Origin: Thermoplasmata archaeon
GTDB lineage: Archaea; Thermoplasmatota; Thermoplasmata; UBA10834
DNA: 13,554 nt
Assembly: GCA_022865445.1 (NCBI GenBank)
Contig: JALHSX010000162.1
Location: 1 to 13,554, forward strand
Direction of reading: 5' to 3'
Position numbers and translations under genes: made by a program. The notes below the pieces were generated by a model. That model was not told the DNA's origin. It did no database searches and saw only the letters and a program-made list of their open reading frames with translations. Shown here piece after piece: positions 5,469 to 13,359 of this stretch (position 1 is the stretch's first letter; each line of letters opens with the position of its first letter).

Positions 5469-6127
5469 AGCCTCTTGAAGTCCCCTCTGAGCCATTCTAC
5501 CAACGTCTCGATCGAATAGACGACGCCCTCAGAAAAGTACCTGCTCCTTCCACCTGCTCTGGAACTGCCCTTTGCGATCGCCGCAATCAAATCCGCCTCG
5601 GTGGATACGCCCTCGACAACGGTGTATGCCTTGCCCACCTGAGGGAGCTCGTGGGCGTCGCTTCCTGCCGTGACCGGCATTCGTTTCATTTCTGCGATAC
5701 GACGCGCGAGCTTGTTACCCCTCCTCGATGAGCCACCATTGATGATCTCGATCGCGTCGAACTTGCCGTCCCGCGCCAGTTCTAGGCCCATTCCCGAAGG
5801 AAAGCGTTTCGGATGAGCTGCCACAGCTATCCCGCCAGCAGAGTGAATCCGTTGGATGGTATCAGCCATCGAAAGACCCTTGGGGACCAGCTCCCCCACT
5901 CCATACGCCAGGACATGGCCTTCCTTGGCCGAGACTTCGATTCCTCGGATGACCAACAGGCCCATCTCAAGTCCGAGCTTGTAGGCCTCAAGCGACCCGT
6001 CGATGGCATTGTGGTCGGTTACGGCGCAGCCATCGAGGCCTTCCTTCTTGCAGAACTCAAGTATCTCCTTCGGAGACGGAGAGGCATCCCTCGAGTAGTT
6101 AGAATGAACGTGCAGGTCCAGCTTCAT
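5465..6127 (-). CDS. PHP-domain metal-dependent phosphoesterase
   Basis: This 220-residue protein has the complete set of PHP metal-ligand motifs: His6 and His8 (DLHVHSNYS), Asp38-His39 (VTDHN), Glu64 (GIEVSA), His71, His105 (AAHP), and Asp157 and His159 (AGSDAH). These ligands bind a two- or three-metal centre that hydrolyses phosphate esters. Stand-alone PHP proteins of this size include nucleoside 3',5'-bisphosphate and oligoribonucleotide phosphatases, but the substrate cannot be read from sequence. Its ATG overlaps the metG stop as ATGA (6124-6127), so it is cotranscribed and probably translationally coupled with MetRS. The reason for this pairing is unknown; it may only reflect genome compaction. 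It ends on a CTAG shared with the convergent Roadblock gene. Confidence 0.92.
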   Translation of the reverse strand: MKLDLHVHSNYSRDASPSPKEILEFCKKEGLDGCAVTDHNAIDGSLEAYKLGLEMGLLVIRGIEVSAKEGHVLAYGVGELVPKGLSMADTIQRIHSAGGIAVAAHPKRFPSGMGLELARDGKFDAIEIINGGSSRRGNKLARRIAEMKRMPVTAGSDAHELPQVGKAYTVVEGVSTEADLIAAIAKGSSRAGGRSRYFSEGVVYSIETLVEWLRGDFKRL

Positions 6128-8331
6128 CTGATCTTCGCACCGACCGGTATCTCTTTGTCGAACACGATCTTGACGTTCTCTGGTCCGTGGATGACCATCG
6201 CCTTGTCACTGGCGATGAATGCGGCGTACTTCTTGCCGGATTCTGGCTTCTCAACCGCGCAAGTCAACTTCCTCGACCCGACATCCAACATCGCGGGTTC
6301 CCCAGGTGCGATCGCACCTGCTCGGATCTCGAGCCTTTGGAATTCCTTGAAGCTGACCGGCTTCTGCCCCGGCTCCATCCCGCTGGAGATCTGCGTTCCT
6401 GCGGGGAGGTCTATCTCCGGAGTAAGGAGAGCGAGCGTGTCTCCCTCCTCGGCTGCTAGGAGCATACCCTCTGATTTCACGCCCCTGATAGTCGCAGGCT
6501 CCAGATTCGTCACGATCACGAGGGTCTTGGTCTTGAGCTGGTCCGGGGTGTAGAACTCCTTCAGGCCGCTCACCATCGTGATCTGTCTTCCGATGTCGAC
6601 CTTCATGAGATACAACTTGTCCGCGTTAGGGTGTGGCTGGATGTCGAGTACCTTCCCGACCTTGAGATTCAATGACGCGAACTGCTGGAAATCGTTGGAA
6701 CGAGCGGCCTCGATCTTCGCGAATTGAGGGACGGGCTTCTCCATCTTCACGCCCTCTTTGAGTGGTAGTCCAATCCCCTTCCATCCGACCTCGGATATCG
6801 TGCCGTCCATCTTCAGCTGCGCCCAGATGCTCTCCGACGAGAACGGTAGGAACGGGAACGACATCACCGCAAGAGCCTTGCCGATAAGGAGGCTCACATG
6901 GAGCACTGTCTGGCACTTCGTCTTGTCGGTTCCCACAAGAGACCAAGGAGCGACCGAGTCAAAGTACTGGTTGCCGAACTGGGCGAGGTCCATTATGGCT
7001 TTGAGGGCCCGCCTGAACTCGCATGCGGACAGGGCGGAGCTCACCTCCTTGTCGGTTTCAACTATTCTGGCGAGTGCGGACTTGTCCCTCTCGTCCAGAT
7101 CACCCTTTGCCGGGACAACCCCGAAGTTCTTGAAGGTGAAGGAGAGCGCACGATGCAGGAAGTTGCCGTATGTGGCGACGAGCTCGTTGTTGACCCTTGA
7201 AGCAAGGTCGTCCCACGAGAACTCGCTGTCCTTCATCTCGGGCATGCTCGCCGCGAGATAGTACCTGATTATGTCAGGTTTGAACTTCGTCAGCATGTCA
7301 GGGATATCTATGCTGACTCCCATGCTCTTGGAGAACTTCTGGCTGTCCAAGGTCATGTACTGGTTGGCTGGGACATCGTAGGGAAGGTTCAGGTTGCCGT
7401 ATCCGAGCAGCATGGATGGCCAGATGATTGTGTGGAAGACTATGTTGTCCTTTCCGAGGAAGTAGAAGCTCCTGCACAATGGGTCCTCCCAGTATTTCTT
7501 CCAGTCATCGGGCCTGTCCTCAATCTTGGCCCATTCCTTCGACGCCGAGAGATAGCCGATCACCGCGTCGAACCAAACGTATATGCGCTTGCTCTCGAAG
7601 CCCATGACCGGAACGGGCACACCCCAAGAGATGTCCCTCGTAATGGGCCGGTCCGAAAGACCTTCCTTCAGGACGTTCATGGTGAAGGCGCGCACATGAG
7701 GACGCCAGTGTTTGTTGGCCTCAACGTACTTGGTCAATCGATCCGTGAAATTCGAAAGCTTCAGGAAGAAATGCTCGGTTTCCTTCAGCCTCGGGACCGA
7801 GCCACATATCTGACACCGCGGGTCGATGAGCTCCTCGGCGTTCAGATCCTTTCCGCACTTATCACACTGGTCACCGCGCGCGCGCTCGTAGCTGCAGTGC
7901 GGGCACTTGCCCTCGACATATCTGTCGGGAAGGAATCGCTTGCAGTTGTCGCAGAAGAACTGCGGCGTTGACTTCTTCTCGAGATGCCCCTTCTCGAGGA
8001 GCTTCATGAACATGTCCTGGGTGACTATCTCGTGGTTCCTCGTGTGCGTGCTCGTAAAGAGGTCGAAATCGATGCCGAGATCTAATATGGCCTTCGAGTT
8101 GATTCCGTGATATCTGTTCGCGACAATCTCGGGGGACACCTTCTCTTTGTCCGCACTCACGGTTATCGGCGCGCCGTGCATGTCTGAGCCGGAGACCATG
8201 ATGACCTCGTTTCCAACAAGTCTGTTGAACCGAGCGAAGATGTCAGCGGGCAGGAGCGAGCCCGTGACATGACCTACGTGCAGCGGACCGTTGGCATAGG
8301 GCCATGCGCAACACACTAGAACCCTGGGCAT
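6124..8331 (-). CDS. metG: Methionyl-tRNA synthetase with C-terminal tRNA-binding domain and an extra repeat
   Basis: MetRS charges tRNA-Met with methionine. This 735-residue class I enzyme has HVGH (18-21) as its HIGH motif and KFSKS (332-336) as KMSKS. Four CxxC pairs at 127/130, 143/146, 156/159 and 173/176 form the double zinc knuckle of the archaeal/MetG1 type. An alpha-helical anticodon-binding domain is followed by an OB-fold Trbp111/EMAPII-like domain from about 548 (FQQFASLNLKVGKV, HPNADKLYLMKVDIG). After that, residues 661-735 begin FKEFQRLEIRAGAI and look like a second, degenerate copy. The start is MPRVLVCCAWPYANGPLHVG; the frame is open for 84 more codons upstream, but those residues are not MetRS-like and run into the divergent peptidase gene. 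A TATA-like CATTTAAG (minus strand, 8372-8365) lies about 37 nt before this ATG. Confidence 0.98.
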   Translation of the reverse strand: MPRVLVCCAWPYANGPLHVGHVTGSLLPADIFARFNRLVGNEVIMVSGSDMHGAPITVSADKEKVSPEIVANRYHGINSKAILDLGIDFDLFTSTHTRNHEIVTQDMFMKLLEKGHLEKKSTPQFFCDNCKRFLPDRYVEGKCPHCSYERARGDQCDKCGKDLNAEELIDPRCQICGSVPRLKETEHFFLKLSNFTDRLTKYVEANKHWRPHVRAFTMNVLKEGLSDRPITRDISWGVPVPVMGFESKRIYVWFDAVIGYLSASKEWAKIEDRPDDWKKYWEDPLCRSFYFLGKDNIVFHTIIWPSMLLGYGNLNLPYDVPANQYMTLDSQKFSKSMGVSIDIPDMLTKFKPDIIRYYLAASMPEMKDSEFSWDDLASRVNNELVATYGNFLHRALSFTFKNFGVVPAKGDLDERDKSALARIVETDKEVSSALSACEFRRALKAIMDLAQFGNQYFDSVAPWSLVGTDKTKCQTVLHVSLLIGKALAVMSFPFLPFSSESIWAQLKMDGTISEVGWKGIGLPLKEGVKMEKPVPQFAKIEAARSNDFQQFASLNLKVGKVLDIQPHPNADKLYLMKVDIGRQITMVSGLKEFYTPDQLKTKTLVIVTNLEPATIRGVKSEGMLLAAEEGDTLALLTPEIDLPAGTQISSGMEPGQKPVSFKEFQRLEIRAGAIAPGEPAMLDVGSRKLTCAVEKPESGKKYAAFIASDKAMVIHGPENVKIVFDKEIPVGAKIR

Positions 8332-8364
8332 GTCGAACAGCCGCCCATCATGGAGCGTTGCCCA

Positions 8365-8372
8365 CTTAAATG
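8365..8372 (-). promoter_or_regulatory. TATA-like box of metG
   Basis: On the minus strand CATTTAAG is centred about 37 nt before the metG ATG, giving a predicted leader of about 10 nt with no convincing Shine-Dalgarno. It sits in the 114-nt region shared with the divergent peptidase gene. Confidence 0.5.
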
Positions 8373-8408
8373 TAGCGCGTTTGGGACCCACTGATTCTGC
8401 TGCCAGAA

Positions 8409-8420
8409 GGAAATCAATAT
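8409..8420 (+). promoter_or_regulatory. BRE/TATA-like box of the M3-like peptidase gene
   Basis: GGAAA is followed by TCAATAT, centred about 29 nt before the ATG at 8446, consistent with leaderless transcription. No Shine-Dalgarno precedes that ATG. The element lies back to back with the metG TATA-like box, about 40 nt apart. Confidence 0.5.
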
Positions 8421-8445
8421 CAACGATGACGGACATTCGAACAGC

Positions 8446-9942
8446 ATGGCCTCCCGCGACATCGGGCAGATACGGGGAGATGTCGAGTCGTTCCAGAGCG
8501 AGCTGATGGAGGAATTCTATCAGAACTACGCTGGCCTGAAGGACGACATGTCGACTGTCGCCATCTATGACAAGTACTCGCATCTGTTCTCAAACGATTC
8601 CATAGATGTCATAGAATCTGCCATGCAGGGACCAGCGCCATCTGATGACGCCAGATGGCTCCGGTATCTGCGGACTTTCTGCACATTGGGACACGTGGAC
8701 AGCGCGGTCAAGCTTCTCACGGACAAAGCCACTACGTTCGAGGCGCAGTCGTCAGTTGACTGCGACGGGGAGAAGATACCCTACAGGTTCATCCCCGTGA
8801 AGCTGAGGAACGAGCCTGATCACGAGAAGCGGAGAAGGCTTTTCGAGGCCAAGCTCGTCGAGACACAGGAGCTGAACAAGACCCTCCTGGAGAGAGTGGC
8901 GACCGCTCATGACCTCTCCGTCGTCCTTGGGTTCAAGAACTATCGCGATCTCTGTTCCACCCTGAAGGGCGTCGACTACAAGGCCCTCGAGGAACAGATG
9001 GAGGAGATGCTCAGGAGGACAGAGCGCCTGTACGTGAAGGAGATGGGTGGACTCATGGAGAAGCGCACTGGCATCTCGCTTCCGGATGCGTGGAGCTATG
9101 ACATTCCGTTCGCATTCAGAGGAGAGGAGTTCGACAAGTCCTTCGTCAAGCAGAAGTTGGTCGGAACGTTCTTCGCGACCCTCAAAGGCATCGGCCTGGA
9201 CTCGGAGAAGTTCACCAACATCCACATAGACATGGAGGAACGACCGAAGAAGACTCCGAGGGCGTTCTGTGCTCCGGTCAGGGTGCCCGACGACGTCCGT
9301 CTAGTCATCATGCCCACAGGGGGATGGCGAGACTACGACGCATTCTTCCACGAAGGCGGCCACGCGTGGCATTTCGGATGCACAGCGAAGGGCCTTCCGG
9401 CGGAGTATAGGTACCTGGGAGACAACTCAGTTACGGAGTCTTTCGCCTTCCTCTTCAACTACCTCCCGTCGAACAAGCTCTGGCTTCAGAAGGTTTTGGG
9501 AATGGAAGAGCCAGATGAGTATGTGAGGTTCACGCTGGTCAACAAGCTGATGTTCCTCAGGAGATACGCCTCGAAGCTGATCTACGAGCAGAAACTCCAC
9601 AATGCGCATATCGGGCCGGATTTCCAGGAAGTCTACCGGAACTGCCTCCAGAAGGGCCTCAAGTTCAGGCACACGGAGAAGCACTACCTGGAGGACGTGG
9701 ATGACGCGTTCTACTGCGCAGAGTACCTTCGCGCGTGGATCCTGGAAGGCCAGATCAGGGCAGCACTGGAGGGGGAGTTCGGCGAGGAGTGGTTCTCGAA
9801 CGAGAAGGCGGGGAAGTTCTTGAGGGAGCTCTGGTCCTATGGTCAGAAGTACTCCGCCGACGAGCTTGTGAAGACCATTGGCTACGTGGACCTGGACATC
9901 GACCCGATGCTTCTCGAGATAGAGCGCGGGCTGAGCGAGTGA
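8446..9942 (+). CDS. M3-like zinc metallopeptidase (oligoendopeptidase type)
   Basis: This 498-residue protein has a gluzincin active site. HEGGH is at residues 302-306 (FFHEGGHAWHF), and Glu331 in VTESFAFLFNYLP comes 25 residues after the second His. The same spacing is found between the zinc ligands of M3 enzymes such as thimet oligopeptidase. Long helical stretches before and after the motif, and the late Tyr-rich segment HYLEDVDDAFYCAEYLRAW, fit the closed helical M3 fold that cleaves short peptides in the cytoplasm. There is no signal peptide or membrane segment. It is somewhat shorter than most oligoendopeptidases (about 560-680 residues), and HEGGH replaces the more usual HE-F/M-GH, so the subfamily is uncertain; the M32 carboxypeptidase family is the main alternative to exclude. 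It is divergent from metG and followed after 41 nt by abce1, which has its own promoter. Confidence 0.87.
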   Translation: MASRDIGQIRGDVESFQSELMEEFYQNYAGLKDDMSTVAIYDKYSHLFSNDSIDVIESAMQGPAPSDDARWLRYLRTFCTLGHVDSAVKLLTDKATTFEAQSSVDCDGEKIPYRFIPVKLRNEPDHEKRRRLFEAKLVETQELNKTLLERVATAHDLSVVLGFKNYRDLCSTLKGVDYKALEEQMEEMLRRTERLYVKEMGGLMEKRTGISLPDAWSYDIPFAFRGEEFDKSFVKQKLVGTFFATLKGIGLDSEKFTNIHIDMEERPKKTPRAFCAPVRVPDDVRLVIMPTGGWRDYDAFFHEGGHAWHFGCTAKGLPAEYRYLGDNSVTESFAFLFNYLPSNKLWLQKVLGMEEPDEYVRFTLVNKLMFLRRYASKLIYEQKLHNAHIGPDFQEVYRNCLQKGLKFRHTEKHYLEDVDDAFYCAEYLRAWILEGQIRAALEGEFGEEWFSNEKAGKFLRELWSYGQKYSADELVKTIGYVDLDIDPMLLEIERGLSE

Positions 9943-9952
9943 GGCTGATAGC

Positions 9953-9960
9953 TTTTTAAA
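9953..9960 (+). promoter_or_regulatory. TATA box of abce1, leaderless arrangement
   Basis: TTTTTAAA is centred about 27 nt before the ATG of abce1 and begins 10 nt after the peptidase stop. The expected transcription start coincides with the ATG, and no Shine-Dalgarno is present, so abce1 is probably transcribed on its own as a leaderless mRNA, besides any readthrough from the peptidase gene. Confidence 0.65.
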
Positions 9961-9983
9961 CGGTCCGTTCCTTCACCTGGACT

Positions 9984-11750
9984 ATGAGGATAGCAGTCCT
10001 CCTGAAGGACCGTTGCCAGCCGAAGAAGTGCAACCTTGAATGTATCCATTATTGCCCGCCCGTTAGGACAGGCGTTGAAACCATCGCCATGGGTGACAAG
10101 GGGAAACCCGTGATAGCTGAGGACCTCTGCGTCGGGTGCGGCATCTGCGTCCACAAGTGCCCGTTCGAGGCGGTCAAGATAATCGGGCTGCCGCAGGAGC
10201 TCGCGGGAGAGCTCGTTCACCAGTACGGAAAGAACGCGTTCAGACTGTACAAGCTCCCAGTCCCGAAGAAGGGCCATGTCATCGGGCTCCTCGGACCAAA
10301 CGGCATCGGCAAGACAACGGCCATGTCAATCCTATCGGGCCAGATCGTCCCGAACCTTGGCGACTATGACAAACCGGGGGACTGGAGCAAGGTCCTCGAC
10401 AAGTACGCGGGCCTCGAGATCCATGACTACTTCGAGGCCCTATCCGAGGGCAAGATCAAGACGGCTATGAAGCCTCAGTACGTGGACAAGCTTCCGGCTG
10501 TCCACAAAGGGCTTGTCAAGGAGCTTCTGAAGAAGGTCGACGACAGCGGCCGAATCGATGAGGTCTCTGCGCGGTTGGGAGTGACTGGAGTGCTCTCGCG
10601 CGATATCGCCAAGCTGTCCGGGGGAGAGCTCCAAAGGGTAGCTCTCGCAGCCACGCTTCTGAAGGATGCTGATGTCTATTTCTTCGACGAGCCGTCGTCA
10701 TACCTCGACATATACCAGAGGCTGGAGATAGCGAAGGTCATCCAGGAGGTCAGCGAGCACAAGCAAGTCGTGGTCATCGAGCACGACCTGGCAGTCATGG
10801 ATTTCCTGGCGGACCTAGTGCACATAATATACGGAGAGGAGGGTGCATACGGCGTGATGGCCCAGCCGAGGGCGGTGAGGACCGCCATCAACGTCTACCT
10901 CGACGGCTACCTCAGAGAGGAGAACATACGATTCCGCGAAACGAAGATAGTGTTCGAGAGGAGGCCTCCGAGGACCGACTGGGAGTCGGAAGTGCTTGTG
11001 CGGTTCCCGGCTCTGACGAAGAGGTTCAAATCCTTCACGCTTAAAGTGAAGGAGGGCATCATCAAGAAAGGAGAGGTCGTCGGAGCGGTGGGGCCCAACG
11101 CCACGGGCAAGACGACCTTCGTCAAGATGCTCGCAGGAGAGATCGAGCCAACGTCAGGCAAGGTCACGGCGGGGGTCTCGGTAAGCTACAAGCCGCAATA
11201 CATCAAACCGGATTTCGACGGGACCGTGAGAGAGATGCTCAGGTCATCGATAGGCAAGGACTTCGAGTCCGGGTTCTTCCAGTCCGAGATCGCGCACCCG
11301 CTCAGTCTGAAGCATCTGATGGAGAAGCACCTGGACACACTCTCTGGTGGCGAGTTGCAGAGGGTCGCGATAGCCGACTGCATCGGCCAGACCGCAGATA
11401 TCTATCTGCTCGACGAGCCTTCGGCGTACCTCGACTCCAATCAGAGGATGATCGCATCCAAGACCATAAGACGGGCCATAGAGAAGATGGGCAAATCGGC
11501 TCTTGTGGTCGATCACGATGTCTACATGATCGATCTCGTTTCCGACTCGCTCATGGTCTTCTCGGGCGAGCCCTCGCTCAAGGGACATGCGGAGGGTCCT
11601 ATGGATATGAGGGAGGGCATGAACAGTTTCCTGAAGGACGTGCAGATCACGTTCAGAAGGGATCAGGACACGAGCAGACCGAGGATCAACAAGAAGGACT
11701 CGAGGCTGGACAGGGAGCAGAAATCCAGAGGCGAATACTACTACGGTTGA
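9984..11750 (+). CDS. abce1: ABCE1 (RLI), ribosome-recycling ATPase
   Basis: ABCE1 splits ribosomes into subunits after termination (with aRF1) or rescue (with Pelota), using ATP binding and an iron-sulfur domain. The 588-residue protein is complete. Eight cysteines for two [4Fe-4S] clusters lie at 11, 16, 20, 24, 49, 52, 55 and 59. Nucleotide-binding domain 1 has Walker A GPNGIGKTT (104-112), signature LSGGELQR (from 211) and Walker B Asp235-Glu236. Domain 2 has Walker A GPNATGKTT (370-378), LSGGELQR (from 453) and Asp477-Glu478. The hinge-like segment between the domains and the second hinge near the C-terminus are present. A charged tail of about 30 residues ends in EYYYG. The ATG is set by the family N-terminus (MRIAVLLKDRCQPKKC) and the TATA box 27 nt upstream. 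Its last 10 nt overlap the convergent DedA gene. Confidence 0.99.
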   Translation: MRIAVLLKDRCQPKKCNLECIHYCPPVRTGVETIAMGDKGKPVIAEDLCVGCGICVHKCPFEAVKIIGLPQELAGELVHQYGKNAFRLYKLPVPKKGHVIGLLGPNGIGKTTAMSILSGQIVPNLGDYDKPGDWSKVLDKYAGLEIHDYFEALSEGKIKTAMKPQYVDKLPAVHKGLVKELLKKVDDSGRIDEVSARLGVTGVLSRDIAKLSGGELQRVALAATLLKDADVYFFDEPSSYLDIYQRLEIAKVIQEVSEHKQVVVIEHDLAVMDFLADLVHIIYGEEGAYGVMAQPRAVRTAINVYLDGYLREENIRFRETKIVFERRPPRTDWESEVLVRFPALTKRFKSFTLKVKEGIIKKGEVVGAVGPNATGKTTFVKMLAGEIEPTSGKVTAGVSVSYKPQYIKPDFDGTVREMLRSSIGKDFESGFFQSEIAHPLSLKHLMEKHLDTLSGGELQRVAIADCIGQTADIYLLDEPSAYLDSNQRMIASKTIRRAIEKMGKSALVVDHDVYMIDLVSDSLMVFSGEPSLKGHAEGPMDMREGMNSFLKDVQITFRRDQDTSRPRINKKDSRLDREQKSRGEYYYG

Positions 11751-12376
11751 GCCTGCTTGGGTTTCTTGTTGTTGCGCTTCATCCTGTATACATAGTATAT
11801 CACTATCGCGATCGCGGCAACGACCACGACGACATCCAATTCTCGGAACACGCCCTTGATCGACTCCCATTCTGAACCAAGCACGTAGCCGACATAGGCC
11901 AGCGCGAAGGTCCACGGTACGGACCCGACGAAACTGTAGAACACGAACTTCTTGAAGTTCATCTTTGCGATGCCGGCCGGGAGGGATATGACCGTTCGGA
12001 TCACAGGAAGCAGCCTGGCTATGAAGGTGGCCTTGTCTCCCCATTTCTCGAACCACTCCTCGGCTGTGACGAGATGCTTCTCTCGAATGAGGATGTACTT
12101 CCCGTACCGGAGTATCAACGGCCTCCCGGCATAGAATCCGAAGACGTAGGCCGCGATCGAACCGATCGTGCAACCCAGGGCTCCAGCGACAGTGATGCCG
12201 AGAAGACTCATGCCGCTATCCCCCTGGGCGACAAGGAATCCCGCGAAGGGCATGACGATCTCGCTCGGGACAGGCATGCAGGCGCTTTCAAGCGCCATGA
12301 GCAACATGATCCCTCCGTATCCGTAGCTGGATATCCAGTCCAGAATGAGGTTGGTACCCCATTCAATCAAATTCAT
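11741..12376 (-). CDS. DedA-family (VTT domain) membrane protein
   Basis: This is a 211-residue integral membrane protein. The DedA hallmarks are present: Glu30 and Glu39 in ALESACMPVPSE, the glycine-rich GALGCTIGSIAAYVFG-x-x-AG region, and Arg121 and Arg127 in ARLLPVIRTVISLPAG. The acidic pair and arginines are the residues needed for function in E. coli DedA proteins, which are tied to proton-motive-force homeostasis and to flipping of polyprenyl-phosphate lipid carriers. In archaea a role in recycling dolichyl-type carriers is a reasonable inference, but untested here. Hydrophobic segments lie at about 20-50, 57-84, 120-160 and 178-198, with a Lys/Arg-rich cytoplasmic tail. The promoter is a TTTTTTAG element about 30 nt upstream, again leaderless-like. 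It overlaps abce1 by 10 nt tail to tail and is divergent from the transporter gene. Confidence 0.93.
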   Translation of the reverse strand: MNLIEWGTNLILDWISSYGYGGIMLLMALESACMPVPSEIVMPFAGFLVAQGDSGMSLLGITVAGALGCTIGSIAAYVFGFYAGRPLILRYGKYILIREKHLVTAEEWFEKWGDKATFIARLLPVIRTVISLPAGIAKMNFKKFVFYSFVGSVPWTFALAYVGYVLGSEWESIKGVFRELDVVVVVAAIAIVIYYVYRMKRNNKKPKQAQP

Positions 12377-12400
12377 TGGGCATCGATAACATAGGCCTCG

Positions 12401-12410
12401 CTAAAAAACC
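12401..12410 (-). promoter_or_regulatory. TATA-like element of the DedA gene
   Basis: On the minus strand GGTTTTTTAG is centred about 30 nt before the DedA ATG. The predicted leader is only a few nucleotides and there is no Shine-Dalgarno. Confidence 0.4.
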
Positions 12411-12438
12411 TTGGGTGGTCCCGTTCATAAGCCAGAAG

Positions 12439-12446
12439 CATATTTG
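12439..12446 (+). promoter_or_regulatory. TATA-like box of the BASS-like transporter gene
   Basis: CATATTTG is centred about 30 nt before the ATG at 12472, which supports that start over upstream in-frame codons and predicts a leaderless transcript. Confidence 0.5.
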
Positions 12447-12471
12447 TAGCAGCATTCGCTTCGAGCGCTCG

Positions 12472-13359
12472 ATGCGGCCCAAGCAGGTTCTGGAAAGCTA
12501 TTCGATCATGATGCTTCTGGGGTTGGCTCTTGGCATGCTGTCGGGCGGGTTCCCCTCGCACACCAAGGAGATCTCGATGGTCTCTCTTGCGGTCCTCATG
12601 ACGCTCTCGCTCTCAAACGTCAGGCTCGGAGAGGCAAGGGGCAGAGACCATATCGAGCATTCTGCGAGGGCGTTGCTGATCAACTACGGGCTACTGACGG
12701 GCATCATCCTCGCGATAGGGCTCTTCTTCTCGCGGGACTATTGGTGGGGCTGGGTGCTGATGGCAGCCGCGCCTTCGGCGATATCGGTCGTGCCCTTCAC
12801 TGCAGTGATGGGCGGGCAGACGACGAAGGCTCTGTTCTCCACGACCGTGAACTATGTGGCCGCGCTCCTACTGATGCCAGTCATCACACTGCTTCTGATA
12901 GGCTCCTCGGTCTCCAGCGAGAGCCTGGTGATATCCTTGCTCCTGCTGATCCTCCTTCCGATGATAGTTTCTCGTCTCGTCATGCGTCTTCGGATAGACA
13001 AGTCTGCAAACACAATGATGATCAACCTCTCCTTCGCAGTTCTGATATTCGCGGTCACAGGGGCGAACAGGGAGGCGTTTCTCGGCGACGCCTTCATCGT
13101 GCTTGCGATAGCCGGGGGATGCGTACTGAGGACCTTCGGCACAGGGATGGGGACCGAGGTTGTCCTCAAGAGATGGGGCGTCCCGAAGGCATCGAGAGTC
13201 CCGTACGTTCTCTTTGCGAGCTACAAGAATCTCGGCCTGACAGCCACCCTGGCCATAGCCCTCTTCCAGCCAGTCGTCGCGGTCCCTGCGACCATAGGAA
13301 TCGTGGTGGAAGTCATGTGGGTGATATTCTTAGTCAGATACTACCGAAGAACTGCCTGA
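12472..13359 (+). CDS. BASS-like (bile acid:sodium symporter superfamily) transporter
   Basis: This 295-residue, very hydrophobic protein has about nine to ten predicted membrane segments. The N-terminal half ends with MAAAPSAISVVPFTAVMGG (from residue 97). In BASS proteins this broken-helix proline region binds Na+ and is followed by a strand of small residues (TTKALFSTTVNYVAALLLMP). The second half has ASYKNLGLTATLAIALF (Lys252-Asn253), matching the conserved QN/KN-x-GL crossover, then VVAVPATIGIVVE. The substrate cannot be assigned: members move bile acids, pyruvate, pantoate and other organic anions, usually with sodium. I start at MRPKQVLESYSIMMLLG; an in-frame ATG at 12376 would add 32 residues that overlap the divergent promoter and DedA start. 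The gene overlaps the end of the minus-strand gene at the right edge by 26 nt. Confidence 0.76.
   Translation: MRPKQVLESYSIMMLLGLALGMLSGGFPSHTKEISMVSLAVLMTLSLSNVRLGEARGRDHIEHSARALLINYGLLTGIILAIGLFFSRDYWWGWVLMAAAPSAISVVPFTAVMGGQTTKALFSTTVNYVAALLLMPVITLLLIGSSVSSESLVISLLLLILLPMIVSRLVMRLRIDKSANTMMINLSFAVLIFAVTGANREAFLGDAFIVLAIAGGCVLRTFGTGMGTEVVLKRWGVPKASRVPYVLFASYKNLGLTATLAIALFQPVVAVPATIGIVVEVMWVIFLVRYYRRTA

Noticed and set aside
5813..6553. Plus-strand open frame of 246 codons antisense to the PHP gene and metG
   Set aside because: Both genes on the other strand have complete catalytic motifs; the plus-strand product has no recognisable motif and no ribosome-binding site or TATA box.
8332..8583. 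Upstream extension of metG by 84 codons
   Set aside because: The frame is open, but the residues are not MetRS-like, they overlap the divergent peptidase start, and a TATA-like box lies within them; MPRVLVCCAWPYANGPLHVG is the family N-terminus.
11244..12173. Minus-strand open frame of 309 codons across the end of abce1 and into the DedA gene
   Set aside because: It is antisense to the well-conserved ABCE1 domain 2 and out of frame with DedA. Its product is rich in Arg and His with no domain, as expected for a shadow frame in GC-rich DNA.
12376..12471. 32-residue N-terminal extension of the BASS-like transporter
   Set aside because: It would overlap the DedA start codon and the divergent promoter; the TATA-like box at 12439-12446 predicts initiation at the ATG at 12472.
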